Shown: piece by piece, positions 19,426 through 29,560 of the stretch
Position numbering within the stretch: position 1 is the first letter of the stretch
How the letters are laid out: every line of letters starts with the position of its first letter
Assembly: GCF_001507665.1 (NCBI RefSeq)
Contig: NZ_CP013910.1
Coordinates: forward strand, 189,501 to 253,500
Origin: Deinococcus actinosclerus
GTDB lineage: Bacteria > Deinococcota > Deinococci > Deinococcales > Deinococcaceae
Length of the DNA stretch: 64,000 nucleotides
Reading direction: 5' to 3'
Notes under the pieces: model-generated
What the model was told of the DNA's origin: nothing
The model's database searches: none
What the model saw: only the letters and a program-made list of their open reading frames with translations
Program-made: the position numbers and the translations under genes

Positions 19426-20418
19426 ATGTACGACCCGAGCATGCGGGTGCTGACCGTGCTGGAACTCCTCCAGGCGCACGAGGAGGTCAGCGGCGCCGAC
19501 CTGGCCCGCCGCCTGGAGGTCAGCCCCCGCACCGTGCAGCGCTACGTCGCCCGCCTCCAGGACCTCGGGATTCCGGTCGAGGGCCGCCGGGGCGTGGGCG
19601 GCGCGTACCGCCTGAAGGCCGGTTTCCGCCTGCCCCCACTGATGTTCACGCCCGAGGAGGCGCTGGCCGCCGCGCTGGGCCTGCGCACCCTGCGCCACCT
19701 GGGCCTGCACGCCCTGGCCCCCGCCGCCGAGGCCGCCAGCGCGAAGCTCTCGCGTAGCCTTCCGCACGACCTGCGCGCCGACATGCTGGCCCTGGAAAGC
19801 AGCGTGCAGTTCGACACCGGCCCCTGGGTGGCGCCCACCGACGCCCACCTGCTCGCGGCGCTGCTGCGCGCCGTGCGCGACGCCTGCACCGTCACCTTCA
19901 CGTACGCCGCCCCGGAAGCCCCCGAGACGCGCCGGGACGCGGACGTGCACCGCGTGGTGCACCTGGAGGGCCGCTGGTACGCCGTCGCGCACTGCCACCT
20001 GCGCGGGGCGCGCCGCTCGTTCCGGCTCGACCGCATGAGCGCCCTGACTGTGCAGGACCGCCACTTCACGCCCGAACCCGACTTCGACGCCGCCGCGTAC
20101 CTGCGCTCCACGCTGCGCGCCCCGGCACCCACCTACGAGATCAGCGTGTGGCTGGGCTGCCCGCCGGAGGACCTGCGCGGCCGGGTGTCCACCTGGGGCA
20201 CCGACCTCCGGCCCGACGCCCACGGCACGCGCCTGACCACCACCCGCGAGGGCCTGAGCAGCTTCGCGGCGTTCCTGCTGGGCCTGGACTGCGACTTCCG
20301 CGTGGACAGCCCCCCGGAACTGCGCGCCGAGTTCGCCCGGCTGGCCGAGCGCTGCGCCGCCGCGCAGCGGGCGGTCCGCCATGAGGGACAGCCCAGGCCC
20401 ACGTTGCGGTCCCCTTAA
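19426..20418 (+). CDS. HTH/WYL-domain transcriptional regulator (YafY-like)
   Basis: 330-residue regulator. The N-terminal winged helix (LTVLELLQAHEEVSGADLARRLEVSPRTVQRYVARLQDLGIPV) is followed by GRRGVGGAYRL and a central WYL domain at about residues 140-225 (CTVTFTYAAPEAPETRR, HRVVHLEGRWYAVAHCHLRGARRSFRLDRMSAL). A C-terminal WCX-like extension ends the protein. WYL domains sense nucleic acids or small ligands. It is divergent from four DinB genes, sharing an 86-base spacer with a palindrome, which makes it the likely local regulator. Confidence 0.88.
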   Translation: MYDPSMRVLTVLELLQAHEEVSGADLARRLEVSPRTVQRYVARLQDLGIPVEGRRGVGGAYRLKAGFRLPPLMFTPEEALAAALGLRTLRHLGLHALAPAAEAASAKLSRSLPHDLRADMLALESSVQFDTGPWVAPTDAHLLAALLRAVRDACTVTFTYAAPEAPETRRDADVHRVVHLEGRWYAVAHCHLRGARRSFRLDRMSALTVQDRHFTPEPDFDAAAYLRSTLRAPAPTYEISVWLGCPPEDLRGRVSTWGTDLRPDAHGTRLTTTREGLSSFAAFLLGLDCDFRVDSPPELRAEFARLAERCAAAQRAVRHEGQPRPTLRSP

Positions 20419-20434
20419 GACCCGGTGAGTCCAC

Positions 20435-20508
20435 GCGCGGACCGCTGGTGGTATCCCTGAGAACAGTTCACGGCGCTCCACCTCACCGCTGACCCGCCCG
20501 GTCCGCGC
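20435..20508. repeat. inverted repeat upstream of PQQ dehydrogenase
   Basis: GCGCGGACCG (20435-20444) and CGGTCCGCGC (20499-20508) are exact inverted copies 54 bases apart, with inner GGTGG/CCACC pairing (20447-20451/20478-20482). It may be a large hairpin terminator of the WYL gene, a leader of the next gene or a small mobile repeat. Confidence 0.5.
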
Positions 20509-20561
20509 ACCTGCCCTGTGACGGGGCCGGGGGGTCCTCTGCCGTGTTCCGGAGGTGCACG

Positions 20562-22582
<2,021 letters not shown>

Positions 22583-22586
<4 letters not shown>

Positions 22587-23209
22587 AACGCGCCGCGCTG
22601 CTGGCGCTGCTGCTGGGCAGCGCCCTGGCCGTGCGTCCCGCCGTGACCCCGGCCCTGCTGCAGGCGGCCGCCGCCGAGGGCGAGCGGCTGGCCGCCGCGC
22701 CGGAAGCCGGGTACCCGCTGCGCCCCTACACCGTGTACGCCGTGCCGGACACCCTGAAACTCGTGGCCGCGAACGGCAGCGTGGACGCCGTGACCATCGC
22801 CACGCCCTTCGAACGCACCCGCTACGAGGTCTTCCTGCACCGCCTGGGCGAGGACCCCGTCACGCCCGCCGGGGCCCGCGCGCAGGCCGGGCTGCCTGAC
22901 CATCAGGTGGCGTTCATCGTCTTCGCGCACGGCCGCACACCTGACGATCAGGCGTTCCTGTCGCAGTTCAGCGCGGCCCGCCTGACCCTGGGGGGCCAGC
23001 GCGCGCCGCTGCTGGGCACGGCCCGCTCCGGGGCGTCCATCTCGCAGTACCCCCGCACCGAAGGCGAGATCGGCCTGCGCTTCATCGGGACCGTCACGTA
23101 CCGGTTCCGCCTGCCCGCCGGGCTGGAGAACGCCAGCGGCACCCTGAGCTTCACCGACGCCACCGGGAAGGCCTTCACGCTGCCCGTGCGGCTCGCCCGC
23201 TACCGCTAG
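22583..23209 (+). CDS. secreted protein coupled to the PQQ dehydrogenase
   Basis: Unknown 208-residue exported protein. The GTG start overlaps the dehydrogenase stop (GTGA), implying translational coupling, and a signal peptide follows at once (KRAALLALLLGSALAV). The mature part begins with a helix (TPALLQAAAAEGERLAAA), then beta-rich sequence resembling a folded periplasmic domain (VAFIVFAHGRTPDDQAFL, LRFIGTVTYRFRLPAGLENASGTLSF). No catalytic motif or cysteine pair is seen. A partner or chaperone role for the dehydrogenase is inferred from coupling only. Confidence 0.7.
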
Positions 23210-23237
23210 GCGCGCCCCGGCGCCCGTACACTGGGGC

Positions 23238-23696
23238 ATGACCACGCCCACCAACGAGGAACTGGCGCAGGGGAAGGCGTACGCGGCGCCTGGCATCACG
23301 GTCTACTACGACGCGCGGCGCTGCCTGCACGTCGCGAGCTGCGTGCGCGGCCTGCCAGATGTCTTCGACCCGAAGGCCCGCCCGTGGATCCAGCCCGCCA
23401 ACGCCGGGGCCGAGGCGGTCGCGGCGGTCGTCCGCACCTGCCCCACCGGGGCGCTGCACTACGTCCTGGATGGACAGGAGGCCGAGATGCCCGACGAGAT
23501 CACCACCATCACCCCCAGCCCCGACGGTCCACTGATGATCCGGGGCAACCTCGTGATCGATACGCCTGCCGGGGAGAAGAAGGACGTGCGCGCCGCGCTG
23601 TGCCGCTGCGGCCAGAGCGGCAACAAGCCCTACTGCGACGGTACCCACAAGAAGGTCGGCTGGACGAGCGGCGAGGAGACCGCGCAGGCCGACTGA
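23238..23696 (+). CDS. two-domain iron-sulfur protein: YjdI-like Fer4 plus CDGSH
   Basis: 152-residue small iron-sulfur protein. The N-terminal half matches the YjdI/Fer4_19 domain (VYYDARRCLHVASCVRGLPDVFD, then VVRTCPTGAL, four Cys). The C-terminal half is a CDGSH (mitoNEET-like) zinc-finger-type [2Fe-2S] domain with CRCGQSGNKPYCDGTH. The domain pair occurs in other bacteria; function is probably redox or cluster trafficking. TACACT (23227-23232) lies five bases before the ATG, so leaderless. Confidence 0.88.
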   Translation: MTTPTNEELAQGKAYAAPGITVYYDARRCLHVASCVRGLPDVFDPKARPWIQPANAGAEAVAAVVRTCPTGALHYVLDGQEAEMPDEITTITPSPDGPLMIRGNLVIDTPAGEKKDVRAALCRCGQSGNKPYCDGTHKKVGWTSGEETAQAD

Positions 23697-23804
23697 CCGC
23701 GGCAGTGGTGCCCGGCACCCTGGGGCCCCTGGCCGCTGCCTGCCGCCGGGCGACCTGCCCCGCGTGCCGGGACAGTTTTCCACCCCTGGGCCGTACACTG
23801 GCCT

Positions 23805-25106
23805 ATGACCGCGATCATTCCCGACCTGATCCGCAAGAAACGCGACGGCCTAGAACACACCCGCGAGGAACTCGAGACCCTGGTGCTGGGGTACACGCGC
23901 GGCGACGTGCCCGACTATCAGATGAGCGCGTGGCTGATGGCCGTGTTCCTGCGCGGCATGGCCGAACAGGAAACCGCCGACCTGACCATGGTCATGGCCG
24001 AGAGTGGCGACCTGATGAACCTCGGCGACCTGCCGCGTACGGTGGACAAGCACTCCACGGGCGGCGTGGGCGACAAGACCAGCCTGATCCTGACGCCCAT
24101 GCTGGCCGCGCTGGGCCTGACCGTCGCCAAGATGAGCGGGCGCGGCCTGGCGCACACCGGCGGCACCATCGACAAACTGGAGAGCGTTCCCGGCTGGACC
24201 AGCGAACTGGAAGAGGAGCAGTTCCTGACCCAGGCCCGCGAGATCGGCCTCGCGCTGGTGGGCCAGAGCAGGGACCTCGCCCCGGCCGACGGCAAGCTGT
24301 ACGCGCTGCGGGACGTGACCGCCACCGTGGACTGCCTGCCGCTGATCGCCAGCTCGATCATGAGCAAGAAGCTCGCGTCCGGCGCGCACACCGTCGTGCT
24401 GGACGTCAAGGTGGGTGCCGGGGCGTTCATGCGCACCCTGGACGCCGGGCGCGGCCTGGCCCGCGCGATGGTGGACATCGGCACCCGCGCCGGGCGGCAG
24501 GTGCGCGCCGTCCTGACCGACATGGACACCCCGCTGGGCCACATGGCCGGCAACAGCCTGGAGGTCCTGGAGGCCCTGGCGACCCTGCGCGGCGAGGGCC
24601 CCCATGACCTGACCGAGCTGTGCGTGGCGCTGGCCGTGGAGGCCCTGGCCGCCCAGGGCGAGGACGAGACGGCCGCCGAGGCCCGCGCGCGCGCCACCCT
24701 GACGGACGGCAGCGCCCTGGCGAAGTTCCGCGCGTTCATCGCCGCGCAGGGCGGCGACGCCACCTACGTGGACGACGTGAGCAAGTTCGACGTGGCGCCC
24801 GGCCGCGCTGACGTGACCGCCCCCGAATCCGGTTTCGTGGCGGGCATCGACGCCCTGAGCGTGGGCCGCGCGGTGCTCGTGCTGGGCGGCGGCCGTGAAC
24901 GCAAGGGCGAAGCCATCGACCACGGCGTGGGCGTGGAACTCCTGCGCAAACCCGGCGAGGCCGTCCAGGCGGGCGAACCCGTGCTGCGCATCTACCACCG
25001 TGACGGGCGCGGCCTGGATGCCGCCACGCGCCTCCTCACCGAGGGCCTGACCCTGAGCGCGCAGGCCCCGGCCCCCGAGGCGCTGATTCTCGACCGCGTG
25101 AACTGA
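23805..25106 (+). CDS. pyrimidine-nucleoside / thymidine phosphorylase
   Basis: Phosphorolytic cleavage of thymidine and uridine to base and (deoxy)ribose-1-phosphate in nucleoside salvage. The 433 residues match the length of Gram-positive PyNP. The phosphate-binding signature [16 protein letters not shown] lies at about residues 81-96, followed by [23 protein letters not shown] and [27 protein letters not shown], and a C-terminal barrel-sandwich domain ([26 protein letters not shown]). TACACT (23794-23799) is five bases upstream of ATG 23805. Choice between pdp and deoA needs alignment. Confidence 0.93.
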   Translation: MTAIIPDLIRKKRDGLEHTREELETLVLGYTRGDVPDYQMSAWLMAVFLRGMAEQETADLTMVMAESGDLMNLGDLPRTVDKHSTGGVGDKTSLILTPMLAALGLTVAKMSGRGLAHTGGTIDKLESVPGWTSELEEEQFLTQAREIGLALVGQSRDLAPADGKLYALRDVTATVDCLPLIASSIMSKKLASGAHTVVLDVKVGAGAFMRTLDAGRGLARAMVDIGTRAGRQVRAVLTDMDTPLGHMAGNSLEVLEALATLRGEGPHDLTELCVALAVEALAAQGEDETAAEARARATLTDGSALAKFRAFIAAQGGDATYVDDVSKFDVAPGRADVTAPESGFVAGIDALSVGRAVLVLGGGRERKGEAIDHGVGVELLRKPGEAVQAGEPVLRIYHRDGRGLDAATRLLTEGLTLSAQAPAPEALILDRVN

Positions 25107-25124
25107 CCACCGACTGCAGACTTC

Positions 25125-25150
25125 AGTGAGGGTCGAGCTCGACCCTCACT
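25125..25150. terminator. 26-bp perfect palindrome between convergent genes
   Basis: Bases 25125-25137 are the exact reverse complement of 25138-25150 (AGTGAGGGTCGAG and CTCGACCCTCACT). It lies just after the nucleoside phosphorylase stop and before the end of the DUF11 gene, so it likely serves as a terminator from both sides. Confidence 0.8.
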
Positions 25151-25188
25151 CTCATGGCTGCTCTGTGCCGACAGGGTGCCGCGTCAGG

Positions 25189-27963
25189 TCAGCTGATCCT
25201 GACGCGGAAGCACATGGTGCCCGTCTCCCCGGGGGGCACGACCAGATTGGAGGCCGTGACCGTGGTGCCGTCGAACCCCACCGAGGCCGCTGGCGTGGTC
25301 ACGGGGCTGTTCACCCAGCTGGCGCCAGGGGCCTGCATGCTGCCCCGCAGCAGCGCGGCGCTGCCCGCAACGTAGGTCGTGTTGGCCGGCACCCCGTCCG
25401 CGACGCTGAAACTGCTCAGGGTGACCGTACCGTGGTTCCGGAAGTCGATGCAGTACTCCAGGATCTCTCCGGGCAGGCCGCCGCTCGTGCTGGACCAGGC
25501 CGGTGCCGCCTGGGGAATGGCGGCCGCCGGGGCGCTGCCCAGATTGTGCACCTGCTTGAACAGCCTCGAATACACCACGTCGGTGCGCACCTGATTCGAG
25601 GTGACCGTGCTGACGCCGGTGGCGGTGGCCGTGGCGGTGTTGAGCAGCGCCGCCTGATTGGTGTTCGCACTGAGGGCGCCCGTCACGGTGATCACGATCC
25701 TGGCCGACTGGCCCGGCTCGGTGACGTTCAGGGTGCCGGCCGAGAACACCAGATCCTGGCCTCTGCCGGTGTTGGTGGCGGCGACGGGCGCGGTGTAGCC
25801 GCCGCCCCCGGTCGAGAAGGCGATGGTGGCCGAGCTGTAGAGCATCCCGGCGGGCAAACTGTCGCGGATCACGGTATTGGCGGCGGGAGCGGTGCCGGCG
25901 CCCGTGACGATCAGGGTGTAGGTCAGCTGGCTGGGGGTCAGCGTGCTGGCCGGCAACGTGGCGGCGCCCTGGTCGGTGGGGTCGGCACTGACCCGGATGA
26001 ACGCGCTGCTCACGGCCTTGGTCAGGTTCAGGGCCGGGACAAGCACCGTGTCCGTATCGGTCGCTGCGTTGTTGCCTGCACCGCTGGGATCCGTGACGTT
26101 CGCGGGCACGCTCGCGCTGGCCGCGTTGCTGACCGTGCCGCTGGTGGCGGTCACGGTACCGGTCACGCTGAAGGTCAGGGTGCTGCCGGCGGGCAGGTTC
26201 AGCAGGCTGTTGGAGTACCCGCCGCTGGCCGGGAGACTGGCGGGGCAGGACGCGGTGCCTGCCGTCACGGCGCAGGTCCAGTTGCTCAGCGTGACGCCGC
26301 TGAAGGAGGTGTCGACGAAATTCACGGTGGTGGTGCTGGGCCCGGCGTTCCGGAGGACGATCTGGTAGGTCACCGCCTGTCCGGCCGTGACGCCCGTGAG
26401 ACTGTCGGTCTTGCTCAGGCTGATGTCCGCCGTCCGGGTCAGGGTGGTACTCACGGTGCTGCTGGTGTTGTTGGCGCTGGTGGGGTCCACCACGTTGGCG
26501 TTCGGCGCGGCGATGCTGGCCGAGTTGGTCAGGGTGGCCGTGGCGCCGGCCGGAATGGTGCCGGTGATCTGCACCTGCACGCTGCCGCCGCTGGGGAAGG
26601 TCGCCACGCTGCCGGTGACGTTGTTGCCGCTGCCCACGGTCGCCGTGCAGCCGCTGACCCCCGCGCCGGGGTTGATGCAGACGGCACTCACACCGGTGAG
26701 GTTGTTGGGCACGTTGTCGCTGTACGTCGCGCCGTTGGCGGCATTCGGGCCGGCATTGCCCAGCGTGAGGACATAGGTGATCTGCGTGCCGGCCACGGCG
26801 GTACTGGGACCCGTCTTGGTGACGCTCAGGTCCGCGCTCAGGTAGACCGTGGTGGACACCCGCGCGCAGTTGTCGGTGGCGCAGCTGGCGCCGGGGGTGG
26901 GGGCCGCCCGCGTGTCGCCGCCGCCGCTGACCGCCGCGTAGTTGGTCACGCTGTTGGTGCCCAGTGGCGCCGCCGTGGTCACGGTGACCGGCAGGGTGAA
27001 ACTGCTGCTCGCGCCGCTGGCGATGGCGGCCGTGGTGGCGGTGACGGTCTGACCGCTGACCGTCCACGTCCAGCCGCTGCCCGAGCCGCTGGACGCCGTG
27101 ACGCCGCCTGGCAGCGTGTCCGTCACTGTGACGGCCGCGGAGGTCGAGGAGCCCATGTTGGTGGTGGTCAGGGTGTAGCTCGCCCCACTCTGGCCGGGGA
27201 ACCAGGGACCGTTGCTGGTCTTGGCCTGCGTCAGGTACGGCGGGCAGGCGTAGACCGAGGAGGTGTAGCCCAGATCGTCGGAGGTCGTTGGCGCGGTGGT
27301 CGTCTTGTAGGCCGTGAACCGGATGCGCGCGGTCGAGATGCTGGTCACGGCGGTGGGCAGCAGGACGTAGGCGTCCGTCCCGGTGGCGGTGTTGGCCGCC
27401 CCGGACGTGTTGACCGGGATGGACAGACTCGTGGCGCTGCTGGGCCCCAGGGTGGCGCCGTTCGTGGCCGCGAGGGTGGCGGTGGTGCCTGAACCGTTCG
27501 TGGTGGTCATGGTGGCGTACACCACGCCGTTGATGAGCAGCTCCATCGTTGAGCGTCCTGACGACGCGGCGGGATTGCCGTTACTCCACGACCACTGCAT
27601 GTCCACGATGAAGCGCCCGTTCGGCCCGGCTCCCTCGTCGTAGATGCCGGGACTGGCCACGACACTGTTCATGTCGACGGTCAGCGTCGAGGGGGTACTC
27701 GTGTTGACGGCGTCAACGTAATAGGTGTTGGCGCCACCGGTGGTGGTCGAGAGAATCTGCACCGGGGTCCCGGCCGGGCAGGTGGGTGTCGAGGCGGCAG
27801 AGGCCGTACCGGCCAGACCGCTCAGCGACAGCAGCAGGATCAACCTGCTGAGCACCTGAGCGGCCATCCAGCCCCTCCGTGAGGCGCGTGTCCTCTGAGC
27901 GGCTGCTGGCGCGCGCCGGCCGTCCTGCCCACCCGAGTGAATTCCGCTGCTGTCTTCTGGCAC
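25189..27963 (-). CDS. large secreted DUF11-repeat surface protein
   Basis: 924-residue exported protein. A GTG start at 27963 follows GGAAGGAGGACGACCCAG. After an Arg-rich n-region the signal sequence is VLSRLILLLSLSGLAGTASA. The body is Thr/Ser/Ala/Asn-rich with at least four DUF11-type beta domains (about 270-350, 385-500, 515-620, 640-760), each with the NAGP / TDTLP / TLTVTGT-type pattern, for example LSVTKTGPSTAVAGTQITYVLTLGNAGPNA. The C-terminus (PGETGTMCFRVRIS) has no LPXTG, S-layer-homology or anchor segment. Function is probably structural at the cell surface; adhesion is a guess. Confidence 0.82.
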   Translation of the reverse strand: MPEDSSGIHSGGQDGRRAPAAAQRTRASRRGWMAAQVLSRLILLLSLSGLAGTASAASTPTCPAGTPVQILSTTTGGANTYYVDAVNTSTPSTLTVDMNSVVASPGIYDEGAGPNGRFIVDMQWSWSNGNPAASSGRSTMELLINGVVYATMTTTNGSGTTATLAATNGATLGPSSATSLSIPVNTSGAANTATGTDAYVLLPTAVTSISTARIRFTAYKTTTAPTTSDDLGYTSSVYACPPYLTQAKTSNGPWFPGQSGASYTLTTTNMGSSTSAAVTVTDTLPGGVTASSGSGSGWTWTVSGQTVTATTAAIASGASSSFTLPVTVTTAAPLGTNSVTNYAAVSGGGDTRAAPTPGASCATDNCARVSTTVYLSADLSVTKTGPSTAVAGTQITYVLTLGNAGPNAANGATYSDNVPNNLTGVSAVCINPGAGVSGCTATVGSGNNVTGSVATFPSGGSVQVQITGTIPAGATATLTNSASIAAPNANVVDPTSANNTSSTVSTTLTRTADISLSKTDSLTGVTAGQAVTYQIVLRNAGPSTTTVNFVDTSFSGVTLSNWTCAVTAGTASCPASLPASGGYSNSLLNLPAGSTLTFSVTGTVTATSGTVSNAASASVPANVTDPSGAGNNAATDTDTVLVPALNLTKAVSSAFIRVSADPTDQGAATLPASTLTPSQLTYTLIVTGAGTAPAANTVIRDSLPAGMLYSSATIAFSTGGGGYTAPVAATNTGRGQDLVFSAGTLNVTEPGQSARIVITVTGALSANTNQAALLNTATATATGVSTVTSNQVRTDVVYSRLFKQVHNLGSAPAAAIPQAAPAWSSTSGGLPGEILEYCIDFRNHGTVTLSSFSVADGVPANTTYVAGSAALLRGSMQAPGASWVNSPVTTPAASVGFDGTTVTASNLVVPPGETGTMCFRVRIS

Positions 27964-28066
27964 CTGGGTCGTCCTCCTTCCGCTGATCGGGAGGTGAGTG
28001 CCGTGCGGGCATGACAGAGAAGAGAACGGCAGGGGAACCCACTCCTGACCTACAGGGTAAGGAGCC

Positions 28067-28090
28067 GGAATGACAAATTTCCCTCATTCC
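28067..28090. other. hairpin in the 280-base spacer between pilT and the DUF11 gene
   Basis: GGAATGA (28067-28073) pairs with TCATTCC (28084-28090) around a 10-base loop. The spacer 27964-28243 holds no convincing gene. The hairpin may terminate pilT transcription or sit in the promoter region of the DUF11 gene. Confidence 0.4.
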
Positions 28091-28243
28091 GCGCTGCACC
28101 TCGCGGCGCCCTTTCCAGCGTGGCTGCGGCCCGGCACGTGGGGACACGGCAGCGCGGCGCCACTGAATGCGGCGCCGCGTGCGGACAGGAGTGAACACGG
28201 AGAGGCGAGGGGGCAACAGCCTGCGCGCCTCTGCCGCGCGCTG

Positions 28244-29518
28244 CTAGCGCCGGCCGTAGCCTCCGCCGCCGTTCGTTTCGGGGGTGCTGGTGGTGCGGGC
28301 GTCCCCGCTGCTGTTGCCGCGCCCGAAGTCGCTGCGGCCCGAGGCGTAGCCGCCCTGGGCGGGGGTGACGGTCGCGCCGAAGCCCTGCACGGGCGCCTGG
28401 CCGTACCCGGCGGGCATGCTGGCCGCGCCGCCCGCCGTGGCGATGCTGGGGTCGTTCGCGAGTCGGGCGAATTCCTTGCTGTCCACGGCGCGCTCGACAC
28501 CGGTGTCGAAGGAGATCACGCGGCGGCGGTACAGGTTCGCCAGGAAGGCGTCCATGGTGACCATGCCCTCGCGGGCGCCGGTCTGCATGACGGACGTGAT
28601 CTGGTACGTCTTGCCCTCGCGGATCAGGGCGCGCACGGCCGGGTTGGCGATGAGCAGCTCGTACGCCAGGATGCGGCCTTGCCCGTCCAGGCGCGGCAGC
28701 AGCTGCTGCGTCATGACCGCCACGAGGTTGTTCGCGAGCTGCACGCGGATCTGCTCCTGCTGCTCTTCGGGGAACACGTCCACGATACGGTCGATGGATT
28801 CCGGAGCACTGTTCGTGTGCAGGGTGCCCATCACGAGGTGCCCGGTCTCGGCGGCGGTCACGGCGGCCTTGATGGTCTCGTAGTCGCGCATTTCGCCCAC
28901 CAGGATCACGTCGGGCGCCTGACGCAGCACGGCGCGCAGCGCGTCGTTGAAGCTCATGGTGTCCGCGCCGACCTCACGCTGGTTGATGATCGACTGCTTG
29001 TGCGTGTGCATGAACTCGATGGGATCCTCGATGGTCATGATGTGCAGCCGCTTGGTGGTGTTGATGTGGTCGATCATCGCCGCGAGCGTCGTGGACTTGC
29101 CCGAGCCGGTCGGGCCGGTCACGAGCACCAGGCCGCGCGGGGCGTTGGCGATCTCGATGACGTTGGCCGGCAGGCCCATCTCCTGGGCGCTCTTGATCTT
29201 CGTGGGAATCAGGCGCAGCACGCCGCCCACGTTGCCGCGCTGCATGAAGGCGTTCACGCGGAAGCGGGCCTTCTCGCCCAGCGCGAACGAGAAGTCCAGC
29301 TCGCGGCGTTCCTCGAAGGTCCGCTGCTGCTTCTCGTTCATCATGGAGTACATCAGTTTGCGGGTGTCGGTCGGGGCGAGCTCCGTGAAGCCCTGCGAGT
29401 CGTATACGCCCTGCAGCTTGAACTGCGGCGCGAGCCCGACCGTGATGATCACGTCGGAGGCGCCCTTGTCGGCGGCGAAACGCAGGATGTCGGTGATGTC
29501 GGCGGCAGGCTGGGTCAT
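28244..29518 (-). CDS. pilT: type IV pilus retraction ATPase
   Basis: Hexameric motor for pilus disassembly, hence twitching motility and DNA uptake. It contains Walker A GPTGSGKSTTLAAMIDHIN, the Asp box TIEDPIEFMH, Walker B VILVGEMRDYETIKAAVTAAETGH and the His box TGHLVMGTLHTNSAPESIDRI; the AIRNLIRE-like segment is present as AVRALIREGK. Start at ATG 29518 is preferred because AGGTG lies six bases upstream; a GTG nine bases earlier is the alternative. The last ~75 residues are a Gly/Ser/Ala-rich tail not found in standard ~350-residue PilT. pilB lies 42 bases upstream in the same direction. Confidence 0.93.
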   Translation of the reverse strand: MTQPAADITDILRFAADKGASDVIITVGLAPQFKLQGVYDSQGFTELAPTDTRKLMYSMMNEKQQRTFEERRELDFSFALGEKARFRVNAFMQRGNVGGVLRLIPTKIKSAQEMGLPANVIEIANAPRGLVLVTGPTGSGKSTTLAAMIDHINTTKRLHIMTIEDPIEFMHTHKQSIINQREVGADTMSFNDALRAVLRQAPDVILVGEMRDYETIKAAVTAAETGHLVMGTLHTNSAPESIDRIVDVFPEEQQEQIRVQLANNLVAVMTQQLLPRLDGQGRILAYELLIANPAVRALIREGKTYQITSVMQTGAREGMVTMDAFLANLYRRRVISFDTGVERAVDSKEFARLANDPSIATAGGAASMPAGYGQAPVQGFGATVTPAQGGYASGRSDFGRGNSSGDARTTSTPETNGGGGYGRR

Positions 29519-29560
29519 AGGGGTCACCTCAGGCGGGGGGCGGGGTGTGGGGCGTCAGGG

